Of a DNA stretch of 64,000 bases, positions 45,409-53,610 are shown piece after piece. Position 1 is the first letter of the stretch; the number at the start of each line of letters is the position of its first letter. Source of the DNA: Paenilisteria rustica (GTDB lineage: Bacteria; Bacillota; Bacilli; Lactobacillales; Listeriaceae); contig NZ_JABJVM010000013.1 in NCBI RefSeq assembly GCF_013820765.1, forward strand, positions 1-64,000, given 5' to 3'. Position numbers and translations under genes: made by a program. Below the pieces are notes generated by a model that worked only from the letters and a program-made list of their open reading frames with translations, was not told where the DNA came from and did not search any database.

Positions 45409-46521
45409 ATGGAGTTGTTGATTCGAAATGGGCGGTTAGTGGACCCGGATGATGTGGCGCGGGAGTCAGGTGAGATTGCAATTCGTGATGGACGATTTGT
45501 TGCGGTGAGTGAGATTTCGCAGGAGACGGCGACTGTGATGGATGTGGCTGGGAGTTATGTGGCGCCGGGATTCATTGATATGCATGTGCATGTATATGAG
45601 GACGGGGCTGTGATTGGGATTGATGCGGACAGAGTTGGCGTGCAGCAAGGTGTGACGACGATTGTGGATGCGGGGAGTACGGGAAGCGATGGTTTGGCGC
45701 GTTTTCGGGAAACGATTATTGATACGCATGATACGGAGGTCTTGGCATTTTTGAATATTTCGCGAAAAGGGCTTTGTGACGGGCTTTCAGAGCTTGCCGA
45801 TCCAGCTGATTTGATGGGCGTGGATGAGGCACGGACGGCTTTTGCGGCGGAGCCAAATTTGGTCGGTTTGAAGGCGCGGATGAGTGGATCGGTTGTGCGG
45901 GAGCAGGATGTGAAGCCGCTCGTTCATGCGCGGATGGTGGCGGATGCACTAGGTGTGCCGATTATGATTCATATTGGGAATCCGCCACCATATTTACCGG
46001 ATATTTTGCCACTCTTGAAAAAGGGGGATATCGTGACGCATGCATTTCATGGAAAGGAACATGGGATTCTGGACACGAATGGGGAGATGATTCCGGAGGC
46101 GCGAGATGCGCTTACTCGTGGTGTTCTTTTTGATATTGGGCATGGTTCGGCGAGCTTTAGTTATGAGACGTTGCAGAAATTTAAGGGGAAATACGATGAG
46201 GCGTTTACGACGAGCACGGACATTTATGAGCGGAATATTGAAACGCCAGTCGGTAGTTTGATGACGACGATGACGAAGTTGCTACAACTGGATTATTCGC
46301 TAGATGAGGCGGTGGCATCGGTTACAAGTCGGGCACGCGCGGCGCTGGGGCTCCATGAGCAAGGTACTTTTGCACTTGGAACGGTAGCGGATGTGACGGT
46401 GTTCGATGTGGTGGATCGGAAAATGGCGCTTGTCGATTCGAATGGCGAGGTGCGTGAAACGGTGAAAGTGATAGAGCCAAAAATGACGATTAAATCGGGA
46501 CGGGTGGTTTGGAAGGCATGA
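45409..46521 (+). CDS. Amidohydrolase / metallo-dependent hydrolase (EF0837 family)
   Basis: A 370-aa amidohydrolase-fold enzyme. Metal-binding IDMHVHVYEDG lies near residue 58; there is a lysine in VGLKARMSGS, histidines in IMIHIGNPPP and THAFHGKEHG, and the metal Asp in FTTSTDIYERN. The family includes deacetylase-like EF0837 and is often placed with DgaE/DgaF-type genes. It could remove an acyl group from an amino-sugar acid or cleave a lactam ring. It overlaps the next gene by four bases (ATGA), in keeping with an operon. The substrate is unknown. Confidence 0.9.
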   Translation: MELLIRNGRLVDPDDVARESGEIAIRDGRFVAVSEISQETATVMDVAGSYVAPGFIDMHVHVYEDGAVIGIDADRVGVQQGVTTIVDAGSTGSDGLARFRETIIDTHDTEVLAFLNISRKGLCDGLSELADPADLMGVDEARTAFAAEPNLVGLKARMSGSVVREQDVKPLVHARMVADALGVPIMIHIGNPPPYLPDILPLLKKGDIVTHAFHGKEHGILDTNGEMIPEARDALTRGVLFDIGHGSASFSYETLQKFKGKYDEAFTTSTDIYERNIETPVGSLMTTMTKLLQLDYSLDEAVASVTSRARAALGLHEQGTFALGTVADVTVFDVVDRKMALVDSNGEVRETVKVIEPKMTIKSGRVVWKA

Positions 46522-46850
46522 GTTTTGAAACGGATTGGCAAATGATTTCAGAGAGAAGTGGTGATGCGATGTTTTTTGAGAAAGTCATGAAAAAAGCGAA
46601 GACCGAAGCGGAGCATGATGGGATTTTTTTGGAGCCAGCGCAGGAGTTAGGCCTTGCTTCTCATGTGGCGGCGATGATCCGGCGGGGTCGGGAAGGCGAA
46701 ATGTTCACGATTGAGGATAAGGCGCTTTTTGATGAGGTGTCGCTTGATTCGCTATATTTAGCAGCACGGATTTGTGGCATGGTTTCAGGGATTCATGAAG
46801 ATGAGAAATATTTACTGTCGATCCATTTTGAGACGGCAAAATTAAATTAG
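46518..46850 (+). CDS. Small PRD-domain protein
   Basis: A 110-aa protein consisting of one PRD-like helical domain without a DNA-binding part (AGLASHVAAMIRRG-type segment and ARICGMVSGIHEDEKYLLSIH). Its start overlaps the amidohydrolase stop (ATGA); the longer frame from 46509 was rejected. Free-standing PRD proteins of this kind occur in operons with the SFCGS and DUF4312 families. It may modulate the BglG-type regulator by phosphate exchange at its histidines. That is inference. Confidence 0.78.
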   Translation: MSFETDWQMISERSGDAMFFEKVMKKAKTEAEHDGIFLEPAQELGLASHVAAMIRRGREGEMFTIEDKALFDEVSLDSLYLAARICGMVSGIHEDEKYLLSIHFETAKLN

Positions 46851-46860
46851 AGGAGGAAAA

Positions 46861-47229
46861 ATGATGAATCAAATTACAGTGGTGATTGCAGATCGGTTAG
46901 GAAAAGGACAAAACGTAGCGGCTGGTGCAGAAAAAGCGGGAGCGAAGGCAATTGTTGTGCCGGGAATGGGCGCGGATATGCGACTTGGTGACGTGATGAA
47001 GGAAAATAACGCAGATTTCGGTATTTCATTTTGTGGTAGTGGTGGCGCGGGTGCTTTGACGGCGCAAACGAAATACGGCTATCCGGCACATTACGGGATG
47101 CGCTCGATTGAAGAAGGCGTGACGGCGATTCAGGGCGGTAAAACAGTGCTCGGTTTTGGTTTTATGGATGTAGAAGAACTCGGTGAGCGTTTGGTAAAGG
47201 CTTTCCAGGAACACGCGGAGAAACAGTAA
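46861..47229 (+). CDS. Glycine-rich SFCGS family protein
   Basis: A 122-aa protein defined by the motif GISFCGSGGAGALTAQTKYG at about residues 57-76. AGGAGG precedes the ATG (46861 or 46864). The loop with a single cysteine followed by Gly/Ser looks like the phosphocysteine loop of EIIB proteins of the galactitol/ascorbate type, though the rest is not clearly homologous. It always seems to travel with DUF4310/4311/4312, as here. Function is not established. I suggest a cytoplasmic energising or binding subunit of the transporter encoded next to it. Confidence 0.85.
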   Translation: MMNQITVVIADRLGKGQNVAAGAEKAGAKAIVVPGMGADMRLGDVMKENNADFGISFCGSGGAGALTAQTKYGYPAHYGMRSIEEGVTAIQGGKTVLGFGFMDVEELGERLVKAFQEHAEKQ

Positions 47230-47230
47230 G

Positions 47231-47572
47231 ATGCAGGAGAATATGAAAGAAACGGTGCAGATTACTGGAAAAGGAAAAACGAAACAGCACGCGATAAATG
47301 CAGCGCTCGGTCAAGTGCAAAAACAGGTGATGGCGAAGTATCCGAACACGATGATTTTACGAATCGAACCGCGCGATGTCAGCATTTTAACGGCGACGGA
47401 AAAACGCTATAAAGAGACGTTTATGTTCTTCCTGTTTCCGCGCATACGGCAGGAATTTGAAGTGAAATTAGAAATTGCGTTGGATCTTGCCGTGATGCAC
47501 ATTGAAAAAGTGAATTTTACCGTAGAAGACAATACTAAAAACAAACTAATGAAAAAATTGGCGAAAGGGTAG
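47231..47572 (+). CDS. DUF4312 family protein
   Basis: A 113-aa cytoplasmic protein (TVQITGKGKTKQHAINAALG at the N-terminus and FMFFLFPRIRQEFEVKLEIA in the middle) of the DUF4312 family. It starts two bases after the SFCGS gene and ends nine bases before DUF4311. No known catalytic motif is seen. The conserved grouping suggests a complex with the membrane proteins downstream. Confidence 0.85.
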   Translation: MQENMKETVQITGKGKTKQHAINAALGQVQKQVMAKYPNTMILRIEPRDVSILTATEKRYKETFMFFLFPRIRQEFEVKLEIALDLAVMHIEKVNFTVEDNTKNKLMKKLAKG

Positions 47573-47581
47573 GTTGAGAAT

Positions 47582-48364
47582 ATGGATATTTTAGTAATTC
47601 TATTTAAATCGGCAATCATCGGTGGCCTTGTCGGATTTGCTGTCGGTGCTGGTGCTGCACGGATGTTCCACGCGCCGACGACTCAAGGAATGGGAGCTTT
47701 TCGAACGCTCGGCGAATTGAATGCATGTGCGGGAGACGCGGCGAGTCACTTTTCTTTCGGGCTTGGATTCTTCTTCAACGCCTGGGCTTCCGTCGTTTCA
47801 ACAGGAGCCTTCACGCAAGACGTCGATCATCGGATTATTCCGAACTGGGCGGCGGCATCTCTTATCCGAAAAGGCAGAACAGTAGAGGATACGCTACATA
47901 ATCCGAAAAAAATGGCGATTGCTGGCGCGATTGTTGGCGTCCTTGTTGTTGCATTTTTGAATTCAACGGGTGCGGCGATTCCTAGTTCTTTGAAAGATAT
48001 CGCGGAAAAAGTGCTCGTTCCAGCAGCGACGCTTTTAATCAATCCGATCATGCCAGTTATCTTTTGGTTAGCAGCCCTTGATGCGGGAAAACGGTCTGGT
48101 ATTTGGGGTACGATTTTTGGTGGATTGGCACATATTATTATGGGAAATGCCGTTCCAGGTGTGGTTCTCGGTATTTTAATCGGTAAAGGTGTGGATGATA
48201 GCGGTTGGAATAAATTGACACGTACGCTGTTGATTTCTGTTATTATTTTGTTCGTATTAAGTGCATTCTTCCGCGGATTTGATATTGAAATGATTAAGAG
48301 TATGAATTTACCAGTACCAGAGTGGTTGCTCAACTTCCACAGACTATTAGGACAAGAGGTGTAG
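47582..48364 (+). CDS. DUF4311 integral membrane protein
   Basis: A 260-aa protein with about six membrane helices (GLVGFAVGAGAARMFH; IAGAIVGVLVVAFLNSTG; a long VLGILIGKGVDDSGWNK loop). Gly/Ala-rich, resembling EIIC-type permeases of the galactitol or sorbitol groups only in general character. It forms a tandem with DUF4310 and most likely one half of a two-component permease. Confidence 0.85.
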   Translation: MDILVILFKSAIIGGLVGFAVGAGAARMFHAPTTQGMGAFRTLGELNACAGDAASHFSFGLGFFFNAWASVVSTGAFTQDVDHRIIPNWAAASLIRKGRTVEDTLHNPKKMAIAGAIVGVLVVAFLNSTGAAIPSSLKDIAEKVLVPAATLLINPIMPVIFWLAALDAGKRSGIWGTIFGGLAHIIMGNAVPGVVLGILIGKGVDDSGWNKLTRTLLISVIILFVLSAFFRGFDIEMIKSMNLPVPEWLLNFHRLLGQEV

Positions 48365-48368
48365 TATA

Positions 48369-49019
48369 ATGGAGCATATAACGGAAATTGATAAAAAGAA
48401 CTTTTGGTTTGCAGACTGGAGTTTCCCGATTTTTGTGGCGCTTTTATCGGCTGGCGTATTCGCTGGAACGCATATGTATTACGTGTATCATGTGGGCGCG
48501 TTCAATGATGTGGCGATTGTGGCCTTGCTAAAAGCCGGGATGGAAGGTGGCGGATATGGCGCAGCTGCTGCGTTTGGCGCGAGTTTCTTGTTTGCGCGAA
48601 TTCTGGAAGGCTCGCTTGTCGGGATTCTCGATATCGGTGGCGCGATTCAGACGGGAATTGGGATTGGAGTGCCTGCCCTAATGCTTGGCGCTGGTATCAC
48701 ATTGCCGCTTACGAATTTTGCGGTGGCGCTTTTGACAGGTGCGGTACTTGGTCTTGCAGTCGGCGCGATTATTATTGGAATTCGCCATTTCACAGTTGGA
48801 AAATCGAACTCGACATTTGGCGCAGATGTCATGATGGGTGCGGGAAATACGTCTGGTCGCTTTCTAGGCCCACTTATTGTTTTAAGCGCTTGCACGGCCT
48901 CGATTCCAGTAGGTATCGGTTCGATCATCGGCGCAGCGATTTTTTACGCTTGGAAAAAGCCAATTGCTGGTGGCGCAATTATTGGCGCGATGATTCTAGG
49001 TATCTTTTTCCCACTATAA
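48369..49019 (+). CDS. DUF4310 integral membrane protein
   Basis: A 216-aa protein with about six membrane helices, very rich in Gly, Ala and Ile (GILDIGGAIQTGIGIGVPA; VMMGAGNTSGRFLGP). It starts four bases after DUF4311 and is taken as the second permease half. It has no relationship I can name beyond the Pfam family. Confidence 0.85.
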   Translation: MEHITEIDKKNFWFADWSFPIFVALLSAGVFAGTHMYYVYHVGAFNDVAIVALLKAGMEGGGYGAAAAFGASFLFARILEGSLVGILDIGGAIQTGIGIGVPALMLGAGITLPLTNFAVALLTGAVLGLAVGAIIIGIRHFTVGKSNSTFGADVMMGAGNTSGRFLGPLIVLSACTASIPVGIGSIIGAAIFYAWKKPIAGGAIIGAMILGIFFPL

Positions 49020-49038
49020 AATGCGAAGGAGTTTTAAG

Positions 49039-50136
49039 ATGACAAATCTAAACGAAAAATACGGCTTGAAACGGGTGATCAATGCGAGCGGTCGAATGAG
49101 TATTCTCGGTGTTTCGGCGCCGAGTGATGCGGTTTTTGAAGCGATGAAAAAAGGCGGTCAAAATTATGTTGAGATCGCGGATTTGGTCGATAAAGCTGGC
49201 GCACGGATTGCCAAAATGCTAGAGTCAGAGGACGCGGTTGTAGTCAATTCGGCCTCGAGCGGTATCGCACTCTCGGTCGCAGCGATGGTGACAAAAGGCC
49301 ACGAAGGTATCTCGATGAAATTACACCAAGAGCCAATCGCAGCCAATGAAATTATTTTGTTAAAAGGGCATAATGTCCAGTATGGCGCACCAGTTGAGAC
49401 GATGATAGCGCTCGGCGGCGGGCGTCGTGTGGAAGTTGGATATGCCAATGAAGGGCGCAAGAAGCATGTGATTGATGCGATTAATGAACGCACAGCGGCA
49501 CTTTTATACGTGCAGTCCCATCATGCCGTGCAGAAAAACATGATTTCTGTCGAAGAAATGCGTGAAATCAGCCTCGAATATAATATTCCGCTCATTATTG
49601 ATGCAGCAGCAGAAGGTGATCTGAAGAAATATGTTCAATGTGGCGATTTAGCGATATATAGCGGCTCTAAAGCGATTGAAGGCCCTACAACAGGCATCGT
49701 CGCAGGTGGTAAAGACTACGTTACTTGGGTGAAAACACAGCTTTATGGTATCGGCCGTAGCATGAAAGTTGGCAAGGAAAGCACATTCGGCTTACTCGCA
49801 GCATTAGAAGAATATTGGGATAAAGCAGATACGAGCGCGGTACAAAAAGAAACCGTGCACAAATTAGCCTCACATTTTGCAAATCAGGCGGGAATCAGCG
49901 TGACAGAAGTACAAGATGAAGCTGGACGTCCGATTTTTCGAGCACGTATTCGGATTGACGCACAGCAAACAGGAAAAACCGCGGTAGAACTTGTCGAAGC
50001 GCTCAAAAACGGCCCAATCGCCATTTACACACGAGATTACGGCGCAACACAAGGCTTTTTCGATATCGATTCGCGCTCGCTTCAAGGCGATGACGCAGAA
50101 ATAATCGCGGCAGAAATCAAACGATTCGTCGCATAA
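49039..50136 (+). CDS. dgaE: DgaE-like PLP-dependent ammonia-lyase (SelA-like fold)
   Basis: A 365-aa fold-type I PLP enzyme of the DgaE/SelA-like group. The N-terminus has the characteristic YGLKRVINASGRMSILGVSA and SEDAVVVNSASSGIALSVAA. The PLP lysine lies in DLAIYSGSKAIEGP at about residue 210. DgaE converts D-glucosaminate-6-phosphate to 2-keto-3-deoxygluconate-6-phosphate and ammonia, and the next gene is the matching aldolase. ATG 49039 follows AGGAG. No mannose-family PTS (DgaABCD) is present; the DUF4310/4311 set appears to take its place, so the true substrate may differ. Confidence 0.85.
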   Translation: MTNLNEKYGLKRVINASGRMSILGVSAPSDAVFEAMKKGGQNYVEIADLVDKAGARIAKMLESEDAVVVNSASSGIALSVAAMVTKGHEGISMKLHQEPIAANEIILLKGHNVQYGAPVETMIALGGGRRVEVGYANEGRKKHVIDAINERTAALLYVQSHHAVQKNMISVEEMREISLEYNIPLIIDAAAEGDLKKYVQCGDLAIYSGSKAIEGPTTGIVAGGKDYVTWVKTQLYGIGRSMKVGKESTFGLLAALEEYWDKADTSAVQKETVHKLASHFANQAGISVTEVQDEAGRPIFRARIRIDAQQTGKTAVELVEALKNGPIAIYTRDYGATQGFFDIDSRSLQGDDAEIIAAEIKRFVA

Positions 50137-50162
50137 AACGAATAATTAGGAGGAATTTTTCA

Positions 50163-50906
50163 ATGAGTACGATACAAGACCGTTTTTATAAAAATCGCGT
50201 GGTTCTGAACGTGTTAGCCAATTCGGTGGAGAACGCAAAAGAAGTTTTTGACGCAGCAGAAGAGCACGTTGTTGTCGGTGTGCTATCCAAAGATTATCCG
50301 ACAGTTGAAGCAGGCATCGCGGCCATGCGTGAATACGGCGCGGCGATTGATGATGCTGTATCCGTTGGGCTAGGCGCAGGAGATGCTCGCCAAGCAAGTG
50401 TTGTTGCGGCAATCGCAAAAGAATACGCAGGAAACCACATCAATCAAGTTTTCCCAGCTGTTGGAGCAACTCGAGCAAACCTCGACGCAAAACCTGGCTG
50501 GATTAATAGCCTTGTGTCGCCAACTGGAAAAGTTGGATACGTCAACATTTCCACAGGAGCGATCAGTGCAGGCGTGGCAGAAACAGCGATTGTCCCAATT
50601 GAAGCCGCGATTGCACTCATCAAGGACATGGGTGGTAACGCAATCAAATATTTCCCAATGAAGGGCTTATCCACAGAACCCGAATTCCGGGCAGTCGCTA
50701 AAGCATGTGCAGAAGCCGATTTCGCATTAGAACCAACAGGCGGAATCGATTTAGAAAACTTCGAAGCTATTCTAAAAATCGCGCTGGATGCCGGTGTGAA
50801 ACAAGTAATCCCGCACGTGTACACGTCGATTGTGGACGCAGAAACGGGTGCGACACGAGTAGAGGATGTGAAAATGTTATTGGAAATTATTAAAAAATTA
50901 GTGTAA
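50163..50906 (+). CDS. dgaF: KDGP aldolase family protein (DgaF-like)
   Basis: A 247-aa aldolase of the PF07071/DgaF type. It would split 2-keto-3-deoxy-6-phosphogluconate into pyruvate and glyceraldehyde-3-phosphate. Visible features are YKNRVVLNVLANSVENAKEV, GNHINQVFPAVGATR, KYFPMKGLSTEPEF (catalytic lysine region) and LEPTGGIDLENF. AGGAGG precedes the ATG. It is the last gene of the operon, with a terminator at 50937-50976. Confidence 0.88.
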   Translation: MSTIQDRFYKNRVVLNVLANSVENAKEVFDAAEEHVVVGVLSKDYPTVEAGIAAMREYGAAIDDAVSVGLGAGDARQASVVAAIAKEYAGNHINQVFPAVGATRANLDAKPGWINSLVSPTGKVGYVNISTGAISAGVAETAIVPIEAAIALIKDMGGNAIKYFPMKGLSTEPEFRAVAKACAEADFALEPTGGIDLENFEAILKIALDAGVKQVIPHVYTSIVDAETGATRVEDVKMLLEIIKKLV

Positions 50907-50936
50907 TCTACTTCATTTAGTAGATAGTGATACAAT

Positions 50937-50976
50937 AAAAGACATGTTCCCAGTTTATATCAGGAACATGTCTTTT
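50937..50976. terminator. Terminator of the dga-like operon and of tRNA-Ala
   Basis: AAAAGACATGTTCC (50937-50950) pairs perfectly with GGAACATGTCTTTT (50963-50976). The A- and T-rich ends make it work in both directions, for the operon (+) and tRNA-Ala (-). Confidence 0.9.
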
Positions 50977-50997
50977 CTACATATTTAGAGATTTTTA

Positions 50998-51070
50998 TGG
51001 AGCGTAGGGGGATCGAACCCCTGACCTCTACACTGCCAGCGTAGCGCTCTCCCAGCTGAGCTAACGCCCC
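50998..51070 (-). tRNA. tRNA-Ala (GGC)
   Basis: Read on the minus strand: acceptor GGGGCGT with ACGCTCC, D-arm TAGCTCAGCTGGGAGAGC, anticodon GGC in CTGGCAG, T-arm with GGTTCGATCC. 73 nt, CCA not encoded. A promoter with TTGACA (complement of 51109-51114), an 18-bp spacer and TACAAT (complement of 51085-51090) lies just upstream. Confidence 0.96.
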
Positions 51071-51084
51071 TATATCTTGAAAAC

Positions 51085-51114
51085 ATTGTAGCACAGCGCT
51101 TTTGAACCTGTCAA
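51085..51114 (-). promoter_or_regulatory. tRNA-Ala promoter
   Basis: TTGACA (complement of 51109-51114), 18 bp, TACAAT (complement of 51085-51090), about 15 bases ahead of the tRNA. Confidence 0.75.
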
Positions 51115-51589
51115 CCCTTTTAGCTTTACAGTGCTAAAAATGCTCCATGGGCAGAGATGTCAAAATGACTTTTTAAAAGTGATTGCTGCGATATTATCCT
51201 GGTTCCTACAAAATATAGGAATAAATGTACAAAGTTAGGGCGTATTTCTTGTACCGTGATTTCTGTTTTACAAATTTCAAATGTACGTTTTCTTTTATGA
51301 GTAGAGTGGCAGATATATGTCTTAGAGTTAGCGGAGAAAGTGATGAATAGTATAGTCAAAAAAAGCTTGAAAATCATTTAGCTCTAAGCGATGCGATATA
51401 ATCTACGCCAATACGTAAGATGAAGATTTCGAAATCATTAACATCAAATAGTAAGACAGTGGCTTTCGTCTGAATGCCTTTTTTATTTTGTCTAAATTGG
51501 GTACAGTTAACAAAAAGTTTGCAATTATTGTAATGTTACTGTAATGTAAGTGATATAGAAAAATAATATAAAAAAGGGAGATGGTTATT
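51115..51589 (+). other. AT-rich intergenic stretch
   Basis: No supported gene. An 83-codon minus-strand frame at 51126-51377 has a hydrophobic start but no ribosome binding site. AAGGGAG at 51574-51580 belongs to the following gene. The marked AT content continues to about 52690, suggesting that the following genes came with it. Confidence 0.4.
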
Positions 51590-52462
51590 GTGAATAAGAA
51601 TATATTAAAGAAAATTAGTATCGGCTCTATGGTAGCTACTATAGTGTTATCGGGAGTAGCATCACCTATATTAGCTGATGCTGAGTCGCTAGACACACCT
51701 GTAACTGTAGCAGCTGGTGGTGGCGGTCTGAATCTTACTAAAAAAGAAATAAAGGAAGAGTTAGCATATCAGAAAGAGCTGGTAGAAGAGTTAAAAAATG
51801 CGGATGGCAACGAGGAAAAAATTGTTCAAGAGTATTTAGCTGATAATAATAATACTATTGCTGAGAAAATAGGTAGCTCTGAGGAAGCGCCAGAATTTAT
51901 TGATACATATACTATCAATGATGAAATACAATTGGTTGTTACAGACACAGAGGTTATGCTAGACTCAACTGAGGTATCAAATGAGAGCGATGCGACTCCA
52001 GAAGAGCAGAAGTTACTGAGAGAAGAAGAGTCGAATGAAACTATAATTTCAAGTATTAAGGAGTTTGGTGAGACAGTTATTTTCGGTCAAAAAGTACACG
52101 CTGCATCAAAAACAGTGTCGGCTCGACATACACGTACGGGATATGCTAAGTACTCAGGAAATAAGCTTTACACTGCTGGCATTGGCGCCAAGTTCACTTA
52201 CAACGGTACTAAAGTGACTGCACAAACTACAGAGAACTATGTTAAAGTGAATGGTATCTCTGGTGTCGTTTGGTCGGTTCATGATAAGAAAAATGATGTA
52301 CAAAAACCGAGTAGCAAGAGACGAGTAGTGTATCAGCAGGCTACAGTTAAGTCTGGTATAATGTACAAAGGTAACGGGCTTGTAGTGGAGGAGAAGTATA
52401 TTCGCGTAAATGTGGAATGTAATCACTTGGGCAAGGTGAGTAAGTCATCTGTAATACGATAA
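51590..52462 (+). CDS. Secreted hypothetical protein
   Basis: A 290-aa protein with a signal peptide (KKISIGSMVATIVLSGVASP, cleavage near ILADAES). The middle is acidic and probably helical (residues 45-160), and the C-terminal domain is beta-rich and basic (TRTGYAKYSGNKLYTAGIGA; VEEKYIRVNVECNHLG). GTG 51590 is preferred because AAGGGAG is nine bases away but touches ATG 51581. The gene is AT-rich. It lies 22 bases upstream of a tiny hydrophobic protein gene, so they form one unit. Function unknown; the pro-region followed by a compact basic domain could be a secreted precursor. Confidence 0.68.
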   Translation: MNKNILKKISIGSMVATIVLSGVASPILADAESLDTPVTVAAGGGGLNLTKKEIKEELAYQKELVEELKNADGNEEKIVQEYLADNNNTIAEKIGSSEEAPEFIDTYTINDEIQLVVTDTEVMLDSTEVSNESDATPEEQKLLREEESNETIISSIKEFGETVIFGQKVHAASKTVSARHTRTGYAKYSGNKLYTAGIGAKFTYNGTKVTAQTTENYVKVNGISGVVWSVHDKKNDVQKPSSKRRVVYQQATVKSGIMYKGNGLVVEEKYIRVNVECNHLGKVSKSSVIR

Positions 52463-52484
52463 AATATAGAAAGGACGCATTTCA

Positions 52485-52685
52485 ATGAAGAAAACTATAT
52501 TAATTCTAGCAATATCGCTTTTTATAGTACTTAGCTTCATGGATATTATGTTAATCAATGATGCGAATGCATCAACTATTATTGGAGCTCTGGTGTTAGG
52601 TGCAGCCCAAACTATAATTGTGCTTATTCCTATACTGATTATTATTTTGTTGGTGAAGTTGCTAAAGCGACGTAGCACAAACTAA
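52485..52685 (+). CDS. Very small hydrophobic membrane protein
   Basis: A 66-aa peptide with two hydrophobic segments (LILAISLFIVLSFMDIMLI and IIVLIPILIIILLVKLL) around a short Ala/Gly-rich turn (NDANASTIIGALVLGAAQ), ending KRRSTN. The first part could be a signal peptide cut after NANA-like residues. AAAGGA precedes the ATG. Downstream of the secreted protein gene and followed by a terminator. Candidate roles are membrane partner, immunity protein or hydrophobic bacteriocin; none is proven. Confidence 0.6.
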   Translation: MKKTILILAISLFIVLSFMDIMLINDANASTIIGALVLGAAQTIIVLIPILIIILLVKLLKRRSTN

Positions 52686-52719
52686 GCTATCTTAATGCTA
52701 AATGATAGATACAGAAGAA

Positions 52720-52755
52720 GACCGCCAGCATTGGACGCTTGGCGGTCATTATTTT
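52720..52755 (+). terminator. Terminator after the 51590-52685 unit
   Basis: GACCGCCAGC (52720-52729) pairs with GCTTGGCGGTC (52737-52747) with one unpaired base, followed by ATTATTTT. Confidence 0.75.
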
Positions 52756-52799
52756 GCTTATTTTCAGTGATGATAAAAACATTGTGTGACAGGGATACT

Positions 52800-53528
52800 T
52801 TATTCTACAACACTAATCGAACTAGCCGTAATCCCCGGCATCGCAATTGTCTTACCATTCGCGTCATCAAACGCATACGTTCCATAAATCGTCCCATAAA
52901 CCTCGACGATAGCGCCTTTTTTAGCTTCTGTAGTCCCCGTGTAAATCACCATCACGGTATCTTTCCACGTGCCACCATCTTGCGTCATATTTACCTTCAA
53001 ATATTTCGTCGCGCCGCCATCAGTGACTTCTGCGACTTGTCCTTTTAAATAATACGATTCTCGCGCGTATTTATCAGGATTGCCGTTCAACATCGCAAAG
53101 GATATTTTGGCGGCGTTTGGCTTCGCATTTTCCGTTACTTCTTTTTGAGCTTTGTCTTTCGCGGCTTGCTCTTGTTCTTTCTGCTCCTCTTTAACTGCGT
53201 TCGGTTTGGTCACATGAACGGTTGCGCGGACCTCTGTCAGGCCTTTCTTACTCGCTATTAGTTCATAGGATTTATCGCTTTCATAGACGTGCATTAACTC
53301 GAATTTGCCTTTTTTATTTGCATCCACGGAAACGTCGCCGATACTAATCGTAGCACCAGATGTTGCTTTTCCTGTAACCGTGAAAATATCATTTGCGTCC
53401 GCCGTTACGTTTTTTTCATCTAATTGAATCGTTAATTTATCAGAGGTTTCTGCTTGCTTTTCGTTACTTCCGCATGCTGCTAAAAGTAGTACTAAGCCCA
53501 AAAGCAGTATCCCGATGCCTTTTTTCAT
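52800..53528 (-). CDS. Lipoprotein with OB-fold-like C-terminal domain
   Basis: A 242-aa lipoprotein with lipobox LLLAACGS (cysteine near residue 20). The middle (about 35-105) is an Ig-like or beta domain, followed by a Lys/Glu/Gln-rich linker (110-135). The C-terminal part has an OB-fold-like pattern (YYLKGQVAEVTDGGATKYLK; GAIVEVYGTIYGTYAFDD). Similar lipoproteins occur in Listeria and Bacillus; the function is unknown. It is the last gene before the small-membrane-protein unit and faces it convergently. Confidence 0.8.
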   Translation of the reverse strand: MKKGIGILLLGLVLLLAACGSNEKQAETSDKLTIQLDEKNVTADANDIFTVTGKATSGATISIGDVSVDANKKGKFELMHVYESDKSYELIASKKGLTEVRATVHVTKPNAVKEEQKEQEQAAKDKAQKEVTENAKPNAAKISFAMLNGNPDKYARESYYLKGQVAEVTDGGATKYLKVNMTQDGGTWKDTVMVIYTGTTEAKKGAIVEVYGTIYGTYAFDDANGKTIAMPGITASSISVVE

Positions 53529-53610
53529 TTTTCTAAATCTCTCCTCTTACCTTGTTTTATGAAGCTATCTCCATTATATAATCATCACAAGGCAGGTGAA
53601 CAGCAGTTTT

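Noticed and set aside
51126-51377. 83-codon minus-strand frame next to tRNA-Ala
   Set aside because: No ribosome binding site and no recognisable pattern beyond a hydrophobic beginning; AT-rich DNA easily yields such frames.
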